DNA from: Hydrogenophaga intermedia
GTDB lineage: Bacteria > Pseudomonadota > Gammaproteobacteria > Burkholderiales > Burkholderiaceae_C
DNA length: 64,000 nt
Direction of reading: 5' to 3'
Assembly: GCF_023715105.1 (NCBI RefSeq)
Contig: NZ_JAMBNO010000011.1
Location: 122,594-186,593 of the forward strand
The notes below the pieces were generated by a model. It was not told the DNA's origin, ran no database searches, and saw only the letters and a program-made list of their open reading frames with translations. This document shows positions 1 through 10,120 of the stretch, one piece after another (positions within the stretch are counted from its first letter, which is position 1; each line of letters begins with the position of its first letter). The translations under genes were made by a program, and so were the position numbers.

Positions 1-209
1 TTGCGTCCCAACACGCGGTTGCAGGAGGGATGTATCAGGCAACTCCCGTTTTCTGCTGCGAAGCCTCTCGGGCCGTCATGGCCTGATTGCAATCCCGAGG
101 CGCTTCTCCTCCTCCTCCCTCCCTCCCTTGTTCGTTTCGGGGCGCTTCGCAGCAATTTCTTTCAACCGCAGCCGGCATCTGCCGGCCGCATGGGTCTGAC
201 GGGTCGCCC
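1..209. other. Leader region upstream of the flavin oxidoreductase gene
   Basis: No convincing gene is seen here. The stretch holds a 27-nt pure pyrimidine run (103-129) and a perfect 10-nt palindrome GATTGCAATC (85-94). If the downstream run is under an ECF sigma factor, its promoter should lie here or just outside the window; I could not fix a confident -35/-10 pair. Confidence 0.3.
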
Positions 210-1619
210 ATGTACACAGACCCGTCCCATCCCCACATCGCTCCTGGTGGCCCCGCTGCGCGGCGGCGCGTGGCCGTCGTCGGCTCGGGCATCGCCGGGC
301 TGGCCGCGGCGCACACGCTGCAGGGCCTGGCCGAGGTCAGCCTGTTCGAGGCCGGCCCCTGGTTCGGCGGTCACACCCACACCGTGGATGTGACGCTGCC
401 CGACGCTCAGGGCCATGCCACCACCTTCGGCGTCGACACCGGCTTTCTGGTGCTCAACGAGCGCACCTACCCCAACCTGCTGGCCCTGTTTGCCAAGCTC
501 GATGTGCCGATCGCTGGCTCGGACATGTCCTTCTCGGTGCAGGCCAGCGGCGCCGGCCCGCGCGGCACCACGCTTGAATGGAGCGGCTCCGACCTCTCCA
601 GCGTGTTCGCGCAGCGCGCCAACCTGCTGCGCCCGCGCTTCTGGCGCATGCTGGCCGAGATCCTGCGCTTCAACCGCCTGTGCACCGCGCTGGCCGAGCG
701 CGGCGACGATCTCGCAGCCGACAGCCCCTTGCTGCAACCGCTGGGCGACTTCCTGCGCGAACAACGCTTCTCGAACGAATTCCGCGACTGGTATTTCCTG
801 CCCATGCTGGGTTGCATCTGGAGTTGCCCGACCGACCAGATGCTGCGCTTTCCCGTGGCCACCATGGTGCGCTTCTGCCACAACCACGGGCTCATCCAGG
901 TGGCCAACCGCCCACGCTGGTACACGGTGGCAGGCGGCGCGCGCCAGTATGTGCAGAAGATCGTCGCCGGCATCGCCGACGCCCGGCTGGCCACGCCGGT
1001 GCGACAGATCGTGCGCGACGCCGACGGGGTGCGCGTGATCACCGACGGCCAGGTTGACCGCTTCGACGCGGTGGTCATGGCCTGCCACACCGATCAATCC
1101 CTTCGCCTCCTCGGCGATGAAGCGTCGACCCAGGAACGCGAGGTGCTCGGCGCGATCCGGTACCAGCCCAACCGCGCGGTGCTGCACACCGACACGTCGG
1201 TGTTGCCGGCAGCGCGGCGCGCCTGGTCGGCGTGGAACTACGAGCGCGCACCGCAGCGCGAGGTGGAGTCGGCGCGCGTGTGCCTGCATTACCTGCTCAA
1301 CAAGTTGCAGCCGCTGCCGGTCGAACAACCGGTGATCGTCTCGCTCAACCCGCAGCGCGAGATTGCCGCTGCACACGTCCTGGGTGCCTGGGACTATGAC
1401 CACCCGGTGTTCGACATCGACGCTATCCGTGCGCAGTCGCGCGTGCCCGCGCTGCAAGGGCAGCAACACACCTGGTTCGCGGGCGCGTGGTGCGGCTACG
1501 GTTTTCACGAGGATGGCCTCAAGGCGGGCCTGCAGGCGGCACGCGGCGTGATCGAGCGACTCGGCCTTGCGCCCGCGGGAGCGGGTGCCTCGTCGCCGCT
1601 GGTGGAGGTGCGGCGTTGA
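210..1619 (+). CDS. FAD/NAD(P)-binding flavin amine oxidoreductase, COG2907 type
   Basis: Predicted flavoprotein of about 469 aa. A Rossmann dinucleotide-binding motif (VVGSGIAGLAAA) begins near residue 24, followed by an amine-oxidase-like body and a C-terminal FAD-contact segment with FAGAWCGYGFHEDG. The ATG at 210 places the Rossmann fold at the N-terminus as usual for the family; longer upstream openings only add low-complexity sequence. The next gene overlaps its stop by four bases (TTGA), so the two are translationally coupled. This family travels with DUF1365 and cyclopropane-fatty-acid-synthase-like genes in many proteobacteria and probably acts with them on membrane fatty acyl chains (inference). 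In Rhodobacter, related clusters answer to RpoE/ChrR and some members take part in furan fatty acid synthesis; that link is unproven here. Confidence 0.85.
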   Translation: MYTDPSHPHIAPGGPAARRRVAVVGSGIAGLAAAHTLQGLAEVSLFEAGPWFGGHTHTVDVTLPDAQGHATTFGVDTGFLVLNERTYPNLLALFAKLDVPIAGSDMSFSVQASGAGPRGTTLEWSGSDLSSVFAQRANLLRPRFWRMLAEILRFNRLCTALAERGDDLAADSPLLQPLGDFLREQRFSNEFRDWYFLPMLGCIWSCPTDQMLRFPVATMVRFCHNHGLIQVANRPRWYTVAGGARQYVQKIVAGIADARLATPVRQIVRDADGVRVITDGQVDRFDAVVMACHTDQSLRLLGDEASTQEREVLGAIRYQPNRAVLHTDTSVLPAARRAWSAWNYERAPQREVESARVCLHYLLNKLQPLPVEQPVIVSLNPQREIAAAHVLGAWDYDHPVFDIDAIRAQSRVPALQGQQHTWFAGAWCGYGFHEDGLKAGLQAARGVIERLGLAPAGAGASSPLVEVRR

Positions 1620-2434
1620 GCGCCACCGCGCTGATCGGCTTTGGCCAGGTGCGCCATGCGCGCACGCGGCCCCGGCGCAACGCGTTCGCCTACCCCACGC
1701 ATTTCCTGATGCTGCCGCTGCGCAGCCTGCGCGCGAACGCGGGCCAGGGTGACGGCGCGCTGGCGCGCAACCGCTTCGCAGCGCTGAGCTTTCACGATCG
1801 CGATCACGGCGACGGGCGTGACGACTGCCTGGCATGGATCGATGAGGTGCTGCGCGCGCACGGCATCGACGACGCCGATGGCGAGGTCTGGCTGCACACC
1901 TACCCGCGCGTGCTGGGCTATGTGTTCAAGCCGGTGAGCTTCTGGTACTGCGAGCGCGCCGACGGCACGCTGCGCGCGGTGCTTGCCGAGGTCAACAACA
2001 CCTTTGGCCAGCGGCATTGCTACCTGCTGGATGCGCCGCGTCTGGGCCAGCCATGTGAGGCCGACAAGGTGTTCCATGTCTCGCCGTTCTGCCCGGTGCA
2101 GGGGCGCTATCGCTTCGTGTTCATGCGCACCACGGCGACGCCCGACAAGCCGGCCCGCACGGTGGTGCGCATCGACTACTTCGACGATCCGGCCCAGGCG
2201 CAGCCGCTGCTCAACACCAGCGTGAGCGGCGAGTTGCTGCCCCTGACGCGCCAGACCGTGCGCCGCGCGCTGTGGTCACACCCGGCCATGACGCTTGCCG
2301 TGATCGCGCGCATCCACTGGCAGGCGCTGCGCCTGTGGCTCAAGCGAACCCCCTTCTTCCGTCTGCCCCCCGCACCGGCCGATCCGGTGTCGGCGGTTCC
2401 CTCTCCGAGTGCCCTTCCATCGAATCCACGATGA
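1616..2434 (+). CDS. DUF1365 domain-containing protein
   Basis: About 272 aa, family of unknown biochemical function (DUF1365, COG3496). The N-terminal GFGQVRHARTRP and the internal HTYPRVLGYVFKPVSFWYC are typical of the family. No methionine start lies close to the conserved N-terminus; a TTG at 1616 overlapping the previous stop gives the expected N-terminus. Its stop overlaps the next ATG by four bases (ATGA). Position between a flavin oxidoreductase and a CFA-synthase-like gene is the standard arrangement for DUF1365 and suggests a part in fatty acyl modification of membrane lipids, but no catalytic role can be read from the sequence. Confidence 0.82.
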   Translation: MSATALIGFGQVRHARTRPRRNAFAYPTHFLMLPLRSLRANAGQGDGALARNRFAALSFHDRDHGDGRDDCLAWIDEVLRAHGIDDADGEVWLHTYPRVLGYVFKPVSFWYCERADGTLRAVLAEVNNTFGQRHCYLLDAPRLGQPCEADKVFHVSPFCPVQGRYRFVFMRTTATPDKPARTVVRIDYFDDPAQAQPLLNTSVSGELLPLTRQTVRRALWSHPAMTLAVIARIHWQALRLWLKRTPFFRLPPAPADPVSAVPSPSALPSNPR

Positions 2435-3660
2435 ACACGACCACAGCGCCCCGCCATCCCGCCGGTTTCACCCTGCCCCGCAACGCGCCCGCGGCCGCAC
2501 GCACGGTGCTGCGACTGCTGCAGGGCCTTGAGCACGGCAGCCTCACCGTCACGCTGCCCGACGGTACGCTGCAGCGCTTCGGTCGCCCGGAAGGTATCCA
2601 CGCCAGCATTCGACTGCACAACTGGAACGTGTGTGCCGCGGTGCTCAAGTCGGGCGACATCGGTTTTGCCGAGGGCTACATCGCAGGCGACTGGAGCACG
2701 CCCAACCTGGTGGCGCTGATCGAGGTGATGCTGCACAACCGCCACCGCGTCGAGGACGTGATCCACGGCAGCTGGCTCGGCCGCCTGGTGTACCGCATCC
2801 GCCACTTGCTCAACCACAACAGCAAGGCCAACAGCCGCAAGAACATCCACGCCCACTACGACCTGGGCAACGCCTTCTACGAACGCTGGCTCGACACCAC
2901 GATGAACTATTCGTCGGCCTGGTACGAGACGCCCGATCTGTCGCTGGAGGAGGCGCAACACGCCAAGGTGCGCCGTGCACTGCGCCTGGCCGACGTGCAG
3001 CCGGGCAGCCGGGTGCTCGAGATCGGCTGCGGCTGGGGCGCGCTGGCCGAGAAGGCGGTGGCCGAGTTCGACGCCTCGGTGGTCGGCGTGACGCTGTCCA
3101 CCGAACAGCTGGCCTTCGCCAAGGCGCGCCTGCAGCGCATCGGCGCGGGCGAGCGCGCCGACCTGCGGCTGCAGGACTACCGGGACATCCAGGACGCACC
3201 GTTCGATGCGATCTGCTCGATCGAGATGCTCGAGGCGGTCGGCCAGGCCTACTGGCCGACGTACTTCGAGACCGTGTCGCGTCTGCTCAAGCCGGGCGGG
3301 CGCGCCTGCATCCAGAGCATCGTGATCGCCGACCGGCATTTCGAGCGCTACCTGCGCGGCACCGACTTCATCCAGCAGTACATCTTCCCTGGCGGTTGCC
3401 TGCCCAGCTCGGGCGCGGTGCGCGAGCAGGCTGAGCGTGCGGGTCTGGAAGTGGTCGATGAATTCGCCTTCGGTGCCGACTACGCGAGCACGTTGCGCCA
3501 GTGGCGCGAGCGCTTCCTGCACGAGCAGGAAGCGGTGCTGAAGCTGGGCTTTGACACCCGCTTCCTGCGCACCTGGGAGTTCTACCTCGCCTATTGCGAG
3601 GCCGCGTTCGCCGAGGGCAGCACGGACGTCCTGCAGTTCACGCTGCGCAAACCCGCCTGA
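2431..3660 (+). CDS. Cyclopropane-fatty-acyl-phospholipid synthase-like methyltransferase
   Basis: SAM-dependent methyltransferase of about 409 aa in the CFA synthase family, which acts on unsaturated acyl chains of membrane phospholipids. The family hallmark HYDLGNAFYERWLD is near residue 140 and the SAM-binding motif VLEIGCGWGALAEKA near 194; the C-terminal half keeps the FIQQYIFPGG block. Length matches bacterial CFA synthases. The ATG at 2431 overlaps the DUF1365 stop. Paralogues in such clusters are not always true cyclopropane synthases: UfaM-type enzymes of Alphaproteobacteria methylate diene acyl chains on the way to furan fatty acids. Sequence alone does not decide which reaction applies, so no gene symbol is given. 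Confidence 0.88.
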   Translation: MNTTTAPRHPAGFTLPRNAPAAARTVLRLLQGLEHGSLTVTLPDGTLQRFGRPEGIHASIRLHNWNVCAAVLKSGDIGFAEGYIAGDWSTPNLVALIEVMLHNRHRVEDVIHGSWLGRLVYRIRHLLNHNSKANSRKNIHAHYDLGNAFYERWLDTTMNYSSAWYETPDLSLEEAQHAKVRRALRLADVQPGSRVLEIGCGWGALAEKAVAEFDASVVGVTLSTEQLAFAKARLQRIGAGERADLRLQDYRDIQDAPFDAICSIEMLEAVGQAYWPTYFETVSRLLKPGGRACIQSIVIADRHFERYLRGTDFIQQYIFPGGCLPSSGAVREQAERAGLEVVDEFAFGADYASTLRQWRERFLHEQEAVLKLGFDTRFLRTWEFYLAYCEAAFAEGSTDVLQFTLRKPA

Positions 3661-3670
3661 GACGAGCGCG

Positions 3671-4249
3671 ATGCGAACCCCCGCCCTGCTCCTGCTGACC
3701 GGCGCCCTGCTGGCGGGCGAGGTGGTGCCTGCGCAAGCGCAAACACAAACGCAGCCTGAGGCAACGCTCGCGGCCGCGCTGCAGGACAAGGCAGCCCTGG
3801 GCCAGGCGCGCCTGCGTGTCTGGGGTTTTCAGGTGTACGACGCCACGCTCTACGCGCGCGCCGGCTTCGACGCGCTGCGCTTCGCCGAACAACGATTCGC
3901 GCTTGAGCTGGCCTACCTGCGAGCCTTCGAAGGCGGCGACATCGCCAAGCGCTCGATCGACGAGATGCGCGGCCTGGCCAGCATCGACGAGGCCACCGCC
4001 ACGCGCTGGCTCGCGGCCATGCAGCGTCTGTTCCCCGACGTGAAGGCGGGCGACCGCATTACCGGCGTGCACGTGCCGGGCAGTGGCGCGCGCTTCTACC
4101 TCAACGGCCGCCTGCTCGGCGCGGTGGACGACGACGCGTTCTCGCGCCTGTTCTTCGGCATCTGGCTGTCGCCACGCACCTCCCAACCCGCCATGCGCGA
4201 GACGCTGCTGCAGGCCCTGACGACGCCCGCAGCGCCCGCGGGGCGCTGA
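3671..4249 (+). CDS. Chalcone isomerase-like family protein, exported
   Basis: About 192 aa. The N-terminus (MRTPALLLLTGALLAGEVVPAQA) is a clear cleavable signal peptide, so the product should be periplasmic. The body resembles the bacterial chalcone-isomerase-like family: RLRVWGFQVYDATLY, then FALELAYLRAFEGGDIAKRS. Plant chalcone isomerase catalysis is not implied; fungal and plant relatives of this fold bind fatty acids, which would fit its position directly after a fatty acyl methyltransferase (inference). It starts 10 bp after the previous stop and belongs to the same transcription unit. Confidence 0.78.
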   Translation: MRTPALLLLTGALLAGEVVPAQAQTQTQPEATLAAALQDKAALGQARLRVWGFQVYDATLYARAGFDALRFAEQRFALELAYLRAFEGGDIAKRSIDEMRGLASIDEATATRWLAAMQRLFPDVKAGDRITGVHVPGSGARFYLNGRLLGAVDDDAFSRLFFGIWLSPRTSQPAMRETLLQALTTPAAPAGR

Positions 4250-4263
4250 GCGCGAACCCGCCC

Positions 4264-5589
4264 ATGCTCCCGATCGCACACGACGAACCGGCGGCGGCCT
4301 TCACGGCCCCGGGCGGCTGGCGCCATGGCCTGCGCTACGGCCTGCTCGGCCTGCCGCTGGCCTTCGTCGCCCTGCCGTTGTACGTGCTGCTGCCCAACCA
4401 CTACGCGCGCGCGTTTGCCGCGCCGCTGGCCGCACTCGGCTTCGTGCTGCTCGCCGCCCGCGGTATCGACGCGGTGCTTGATCCGCTGATCGGCCGTTGG
4501 TGCGACCGCCTCGCAGCGCGTTCACACGCCACACTGCTGGCGGTGGCCGCAGCCAGCGCCGTGGTGCTGGCGCTGGGCCTGTGGGGCCTGCTCTTCCCGC
4601 CCGCGGCCGTGGTGGCGGCAGGCGCCGCGCCGCTGCTCACCTGGGCCGGTGTGGTCATGGCCATCACCTACACCGCGTACAGCGTGGTCTCGGTGGCGCA
4701 CCAGGCCTGGGGCGCGCGCCTGGGCGGCAACGAGGCGCAGCGCTCGCGGGTGGTGGCCTGGCGCGAGGCGCTTTCGCTGCTCGGCGTGCTGCTGGCGGCG
4801 GTGCTGCCGACGGTGGCGGGTCTGGGCGCCACGGTGGTCACGTTCGCACTGCTGCTGGCGCTGGGCTGGTGGGCCTGGGCACGCAGCCTGGTGCCGCACA
4901 GCAGCGGCGTGGCCGTGGCGCGTGCCGGGCGCTCCCCGCTGCGCGAGCCGGCCTTTCGCCGCCTGCTCGCGGTGTTCGTGCTCAACGGCACCGCCAGCGC
5001 CGTGCCGGCCACGCTGGTGCTGTTCTTCGTGCAGGACCGCCTGCAGGCCAGCGCCGCGCTGGAGCCAGCCTTTCTGGGTGTGTACTTCCTGAGCGCCGCA
5101 CTGGCCATGCCGCTGTGGCTTCGGCTGGTGCCGCGCCTGGGTCTGGCGCGCACCTGGCTTGCGGGCATGGTCCTGGCGGTGGTCACCTTCGCCTGGGCGG
5201 CCACGCTGGGTGCGGGCGATGCGGTGCTGTTCCTCGTGGTGTGCGCGCTCTCGGGCATCGCCCTGGGCACCGACCTTGCACTGCCCGGCGCCCTGCTGGC
5301 GGGCCTCATCGGCCAACTCGGCGAGCGCGGCAAGGCCGAGGGCGCCTACTTCGGCTGGTGGAACTTCGCGGCCAAGCTCAACCTGGCCCTGGCGGCGGGC
5401 CTGGCGCTGCCGCTGCTGGGCTTCTTCGGCTACGCACCAGGCGCGCGCGATGCGGCCGCCCTGCAGACCCTGACCATCGCCTACTGCGTGCTGCCCTGCG
5501 TACTCAAGCTGCTCGCCGCGGCAGCGCTGGTGCGCCTGGTGCTGCGCGCCCCGCCGCCCACGGCCTGGCAAGGCGCGCCCTCCCACTGA
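4264..5589 (+). CDS. MFS transporter, GPH (glycoside-pentoside-hexuronide)-like
   Basis: Integral membrane protein of 441 aa with about 12 hydrophobic segments. An early loop carries DPLIGRWCDR, the signature of the GPH/MelB-type branch of the major facilitator superfamily. Despite the family name, members in this kind of cluster are not demonstrated sugar carriers; a lipid-related or stress-related substrate is possible. It starts 14 bp after the preceding stop with a GC-biased context like the rest of the run, and is followed 13 bp later by the lipoprotein gene. Substrate is unknown. Confidence 0.8.
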   Translation: MLPIAHDEPAAAFTAPGGWRHGLRYGLLGLPLAFVALPLYVLLPNHYARAFAAPLAALGFVLLAARGIDAVLDPLIGRWCDRLAARSHATLLAVAAASAVVLALGLWGLLFPPAAVVAAGAAPLLTWAGVVMAITYTAYSVVSVAHQAWGARLGGNEAQRSRVVAWREALSLLGVLLAAVLPTVAGLGATVVTFALLLALGWWAWARSLVPHSSGVAVARAGRSPLREPAFRRLLAVFVLNGTASAVPATLVLFFVQDRLQASAALEPAFLGVYFLSAALAMPLWLRLVPRLGLARTWLAGMVLAVVTFAWAATLGAGDAVLFLVVCALSGIALGTDLALPGALLAGLIGQLGERGKAEGAYFGWWNFAAKLNLALAAGLALPLLGFFGYAPGARDAAALQTLTIAYCVLPCVLKLLAAAALVRLVLRAPPPTAWQGAPSH

Positions 5590-5602
5590 AAGAAACCCGA
5601 CC

Positions 5603-6145
5603 ATGCAACGACGACTGCTGCTCACCGCCACCCTGGCCACCGGCGCCACCGCGCTGGCGGGCTGCGCCGGCCCCCAGGTATCCGACTACTCGAGCGAGAA
5701 GCCGGTGCTCGACCTGCGCCAGTACTTCAATGGCGTGCTTGACGCCTACGGCGTGTTCACCGACCGCTCGGGCAAGGTGGTGCGCCGCTTCACCGTGGTG
5801 ATGCGCTGCACCTGGCAAGGCGAGGAGGGCGTGCTCGACGAGGACTTCATCTACTCGGACGGCGAGCGCCAGAAGCGCATCTGGCGCCTGCGCCACCTGG
5901 GCAACGGCGAGTACACCGGCACCGCCGATGACGTGCTGGGCGAGGCGCGCGGGCGCACCGCGGGCAACGCCTTCCGCTGGGGCTACACGCTGCTGCTGCC
6001 GGTGGATGGCAAGACCTACGAGGTGCAGTTCGACGATTGGATGTACCTCATGGATGAGCGCGTGATGCTCAACAAGGCCACCATGAGCAAGTTCGGCATC
6101 CGCCTCGGCGAAGTGACGCTGAGCTTCGTGAAGCGGGGGGTGTGA
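5603..6145 (+). CDS. DUF3833 family lipoprotein
   Basis: 180 aa. The N-terminus MQRRLLLTATLATGATALAGC ends in a lipobox (LAGC), so the product should be a diacylated lipoprotein on the periplasmic side of the inner or outer membrane. The rest fits DUF3833, including YFNGVLDAYGVFTDRSGKVV near the start of the mature part and a conserved YEVQFDDWMYLMDE. A lipocalin-like beta-barrel has been suggested for related lipoproteins; that is not provable here. DUF3833 genes commonly accompany CFA-synthase-like and DUF1365 genes, which supports one functional unit. Confidence 0.8.
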   Translation: MQRRLLLTATLATGATALAGCAGPQVSDYSSEKPVLDLRQYFNGVLDAYGVFTDRSGKVVRRFTVVMRCTWQGEEGVLDEDFIYSDGERQKRIWRLRHLGNGEYTGTADDVLGEARGRTAGNAFRWGYTLLLPVDGKTYEVQFDDWMYLMDERVMLNKATMSKFGIRLGEVTLSFVKRGV

Positions 6146-6148
6146 GCC

Positions 6149-7003
6149 ATGGCCAGCCATCCCGTCGCCGTGCAGCGCCAGACCGATCCGGTCGATGGCG
6201 CGGCACGCCGCACGCGCTCCCCGGGTTTGTTCGGCCCCATGAACCCGCCACTGACCGACTGGCGCGGCCAGCGCGTGTGGCTGGTGGGCGCCTCCAGCGG
6301 CATCGGCGCGGCGATCGCGCACGCACTGCATGCGCAAGGGGCGCAGGTGCTGGTGTCGGCGCGCGGCGCAGCCGCGCTCGAAGCCTTCGTGCAGGCGCAT
6401 CCGGGCGCGCAGGCCTGGCCGCTGGACGTCACCGACCGTGACGCCGTGGAGCAAGCCACGCGCGCCATCCTGGCGCAGGGGCCGCTGGACCTGATGGTGT
6501 ATTGCGCCGGCCACTACCGCAGCATGCGTGCCGACGCATTCGATCGCGATGAAATGCAACGCCACCTGGCCATCAACTACGAGGGCGCGCTCAACGTGCT
6601 GAACGGACTGCTGCCGGCACTGCTGGCGCGCGGCCGCGGGCATGTGTGCCTGATCAGCAGCGTGGCCGGCTTCAGGGGCCTGCCGAAAAGCCTGGCCTAC
6701 GGGCCCACCAAGGCCGCGCTCACGCACCTGGCGGAAAATCTCTATCTGGATCTCGCGCCGCAGGGCCTGGGCGTGAGCGTGGTGCATCCGGGTTTCGTGC
6801 AGACACCGCTGACGGCGCAGAATGACTTCCAGATGCCGGCGCTGATCACGCCCGAGCAGGCCGCGCAGGCGATGCTCGCCGGCTGGTCGCGCGGGCAGTT
6901 CGAGATCCACTTTCCCAAACGATTCACCACCTGGATGAAGCTGTTGCGCCTGCTGCCCTACCGGGCCTTCTTCGCGCTGGTTCGCCGCGCCACCGGCTTG
7001 TGA
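6149..7003 (+). CDS. Short-chain dehydrogenase/reductase (SDR)
   Basis: NAD(P)-dependent oxidoreductase of the classical SDR fold. The cofactor motif GASSGIGAAI, the NAG-equivalent CAG, the catalytic Ser (SSVAGF) and the YGPTK (YxxxK) motif are all present. I chose the ATG at 6149, which lies 3 bp after the previous stop behind a G-rich ribosome-binding sequence; an ATG at 6239 would give a 254-aa protein beginning just before the Rossmann strand and is a real alternative. The gene ends overlapping the next start (GTGA), so it is coupled to the NTF2-like gene. Substrate unknown. Confidence 0.85.
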   Translation: MASHPVAVQRQTDPVDGAARRTRSPGLFGPMNPPLTDWRGQRVWLVGASSGIGAAIAHALHAQGAQVLVSARGAAALEAFVQAHPGAQAWPLDVTDRDAVEQATRAILAQGPLDLMVYCAGHYRSMRADAFDRDEMQRHLAINYEGALNVLNGLLPALLARGRGHVCLISSVAGFRGLPKSLAYGPTKAALTHLAENLYLDLAPQGLGVSVVHPGFVQTPLTAQNDFQMPALITPEQAAQAMLAGWSRGQFEIHFPKRFTTWMKLLRLLPYRAFFALVRRATGL

Positions 7004-7446
7004 GCACGCCCACCGACATGCGAGCCGCGGTGCAGCGTGCGGTGGACTTCTACGAAGGCCTCACGCCCGCCGCACTGGACCAGCTGCCGCGGCTCTACAC
7101 CGAGAACGCGCGCTTCAAGGACCCGTTCAACGAGGTGCGCGGCGTGCCGGCGATCCGCGGCGTGTTCGAGCACATGTACGCGAGCCTTCACAAACCACGC
7201 TTCGTGGTCACGCAGCGCATCGTCGACGGCCACCAGTGCTTCCTGGTGTGGGAGTTCCGTTTCCGCTTTCGGCGTTTCGACACGCACGCGGAGCAGGTGG
7301 TGCGCGGCGGCTCGCACCTGGTGCTCGCGCCCGATGGGCGCATCGCCGAGCACCGCGACTACTGGGACGCGGCCGAGGAGCTGTACGAAAAGCTGCCGCT
7401 GCTGGGCGGGTTGATGCGTTGGCTCAAGCGCCGCGCGAACGGCTGA
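7000..7446 (+). CDS. Nuclear transport factor 2 (SnoaL)-like protein
   Basis: 148-aa protein of the NTF2-like/SnoaL-like cone-shaped fold, recognisable from the pattern DQLPRLYTENARFKDPFNEVRG, IRGVFEHMYASL and the C-terminal HRDYWDAAEELYEKLPLLG. Such small proteins act as isomerases, cyclases or ligand binders; no catalytic assignment is safe. The GTG at 7000 overlaps the SDR stop by four bases. It is the last gene of the run; 12 bp later the convergent glutathione transferase gene ends, and no hairpin terminator is visible in that gap. Confidence 0.8.
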   Translation: MSTPTDMRAAVQRAVDFYEGLTPAALDQLPRLYTENARFKDPFNEVRGVPAIRGVFEHMYASLHKPRFVVTQRIVDGHQCFLVWEFRFRFRRFDTHAEQVVRGGSHLVLAPDGRIAEHRDYWDAAEELYEKLPLLGGLMRWLKRRANG

Positions 7447-7458
7447 GCGCCTGCCGAC

Positions 7459-8073
7459 TCAGGCCGGTTTGGAGTCGATGAAGCTCTGACGCAGCGCGAG
7501 CTTCTCGCTCAGCTTGGCCAGATTGGGGTAGTCATTGCGCCAGCTGATCACCGGAAAACGGAAATCGAGGTAGCCCAGCGCGCAACCCACCGCCACGTCG
7601 GACAGGCTGAAGTGGATGCCCGAGCAGAAAGGCTTGTCGCCCAGGCCCTGGCTCATCGACTTGAGCGATGCGTGAATCTTGCCCATCTGGCGCTCGATCC
7701 AGGCCTGGCTGCGCTGCTCGGCGCTGCGGTGCGGCCAGGTGGCCTCCAGGCGCGCAAGGATGGCGGCGTCGAGCACGCCATCGGCCAGCGCCTCCCAGGT
7801 CTTCACTTCGGCGCGCTCACGCCCGCTGGGTGGAATGAGCTTGCCCACGGGCGACAGGCCGTCGAGGTACTCGACGATCACCCGCGAATCGAACACCGCT
7901 TCGCCGCCTTCCATCACCAGGCAAGGCACCTTGCCCAGCGGGTTGGACGCACCGATGGTGGTGTCGGCCGACCAGACGTCTTCCTGCACGAACTGATAGT
8001 CCAGTTTCTTCTCGGCCATGACGATGCGGACTTTGCGCACGTAGGGGCTGGTGACGGCACCGATGAGTTTCAT
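7459..8073 (-). CDS. Glutathione S-transferase family protein
   Basis: 204 aa, the normal size for a cytosolic GST. The thioredoxin-like N-terminal domain starts MKLIGAVTSPYVRKVRI, with the Ser of the TSPYVRK segment in the glutathione-activating position, and has the NPLGKVPCL cis-Pro segment and an ESRVI-like D-S-R glutathione contact. The alpha-helical C-terminal domain follows from about residue 85 and contains the conserved FSLSDVAVGCALGYLDFR helix. It would conjugate or reduce electrophiles; the substrate is unknown. It is transcribed alone, away from purB. Confidence 0.87.
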   Translation of the reverse strand: MKLIGAVTSPYVRKVRIVMAEKKLDYQFVQEDVWSADTTIGASNPLGKVPCLVMEGGEAVFDSRVIVEYLDGLSPVGKLIPPSGRERAEVKTWEALADGVLDAAILARLEATWPHRSAEQRSQAWIERQMGKIHASLKSMSQGLGDKPFCSGIHFSLSDVAVGCALGYLDFRFPVISWRNDYPNLAKLSEKLALRQSFIDSKPA

Positions 8074-8110
8074 GGTCTGTGGGGTAGGTCGGATCGGGCG
8101 GCGATTTTAG

Positions 8111-9601
<1,491 letters not shown>

Positions 9602-10006
9602 TCAGGCGCGCGCGCGTTCCCTGTAGCGGTTGAAGCGCCAGGCGTCACCCTCAATGGTGATGCGGCGCCAGCTCGCGCGCTTCTCGCCCGGGCTCATCTC
9701 GGTCCAGCGCTGCACCTCGTCGAAGCTGCGGCCGCAGCCCTTGCACACGGCGTCGCCCTGGCTGGTGGAGCAGATCGCGATGCACGGCGTGTCGGGCGTG
9801 GTGGCGTACCACGCCAGCCAGGCCTCGCGTGCCGCGGCGGGCATGGTGCGCTCGTCGGCCTCGCTCTCGTGGAAGAACACCATCAAGGCATAAACCTCGG
9901 CCAGCGCGCGCGTGGCCGCTGGCAGCGACACACCATCGGGCGAGGGTGAGCGCTCACGCCACCAGTTGATGGCAGCCTCGATGTCGGTGATGTGGATGCC
10001 GGCCAT
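9602..10006 (-). CDS. DUF3717-DUF1289 fusion protein
   Basis: 134 aa with two small domains. The N-terminal half (HITDIEAAINWWRERSP...) matches DUF3717, a short helical domain of Burkholderiales. The C-terminal half is a DUF1289 Cys-rich motif: PCIAICSTSQGDAVCKGCGRS followed by a WTEMSPGEK helix, with four cysteines in a CxxxC...CxxC-like array that could bind a metal or Fe-S cluster. DUF1289 also occurs as a tiny stand-alone protein in many Proteobacteria. Function is unknown. Its stop directly abuts that of purB (convergent, no gap). Confidence 0.75.
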   Translation of the reverse strand: MAGIHITDIEAAINWWRERSPSPDGVSLPAATRALAEVYALMVFFHESEADERTMPAAAREAWLAWYATTPDTPCIAICSTSQGDAVCKGCGRSFDEVQRWTEMSPGEKRASWRRITIEGDAWRFNRYRERARA

Positions 10007-10110
10007 GCGCCTTGGGGAACGGGGTTGCGGAGCGAGGAAATCGGGACGGGGCGCCGATGATAGCCAGCCCGCTGCGGATACTGCGTAGACGCACCATAGG
10101 GGCCGCTCGA

Positions 10111-10116
10111 TACAAT
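10111..10116 (+). promoter_or_regulatory. -10 element of the terC riboswitch transcript
   Basis: TACAAT at 10111-10116 would start transcription about 10123, directly before the riboswitch core. The -35 region is not well conserved. Confidence 0.45.
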
Positions 10117-10120
10117 CGTG

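Noticed and set aside
1..393. Plus-strand open frame from the window edge
   Set aside because: Overlaps the start of the flavin oxidoreductase in another frame and has no conserved pattern.
5504..6910. 468-codon open frame antisense to the DUF3833 and SDR genes
   Set aside because: No family features; both plus-strand genes are well supported.
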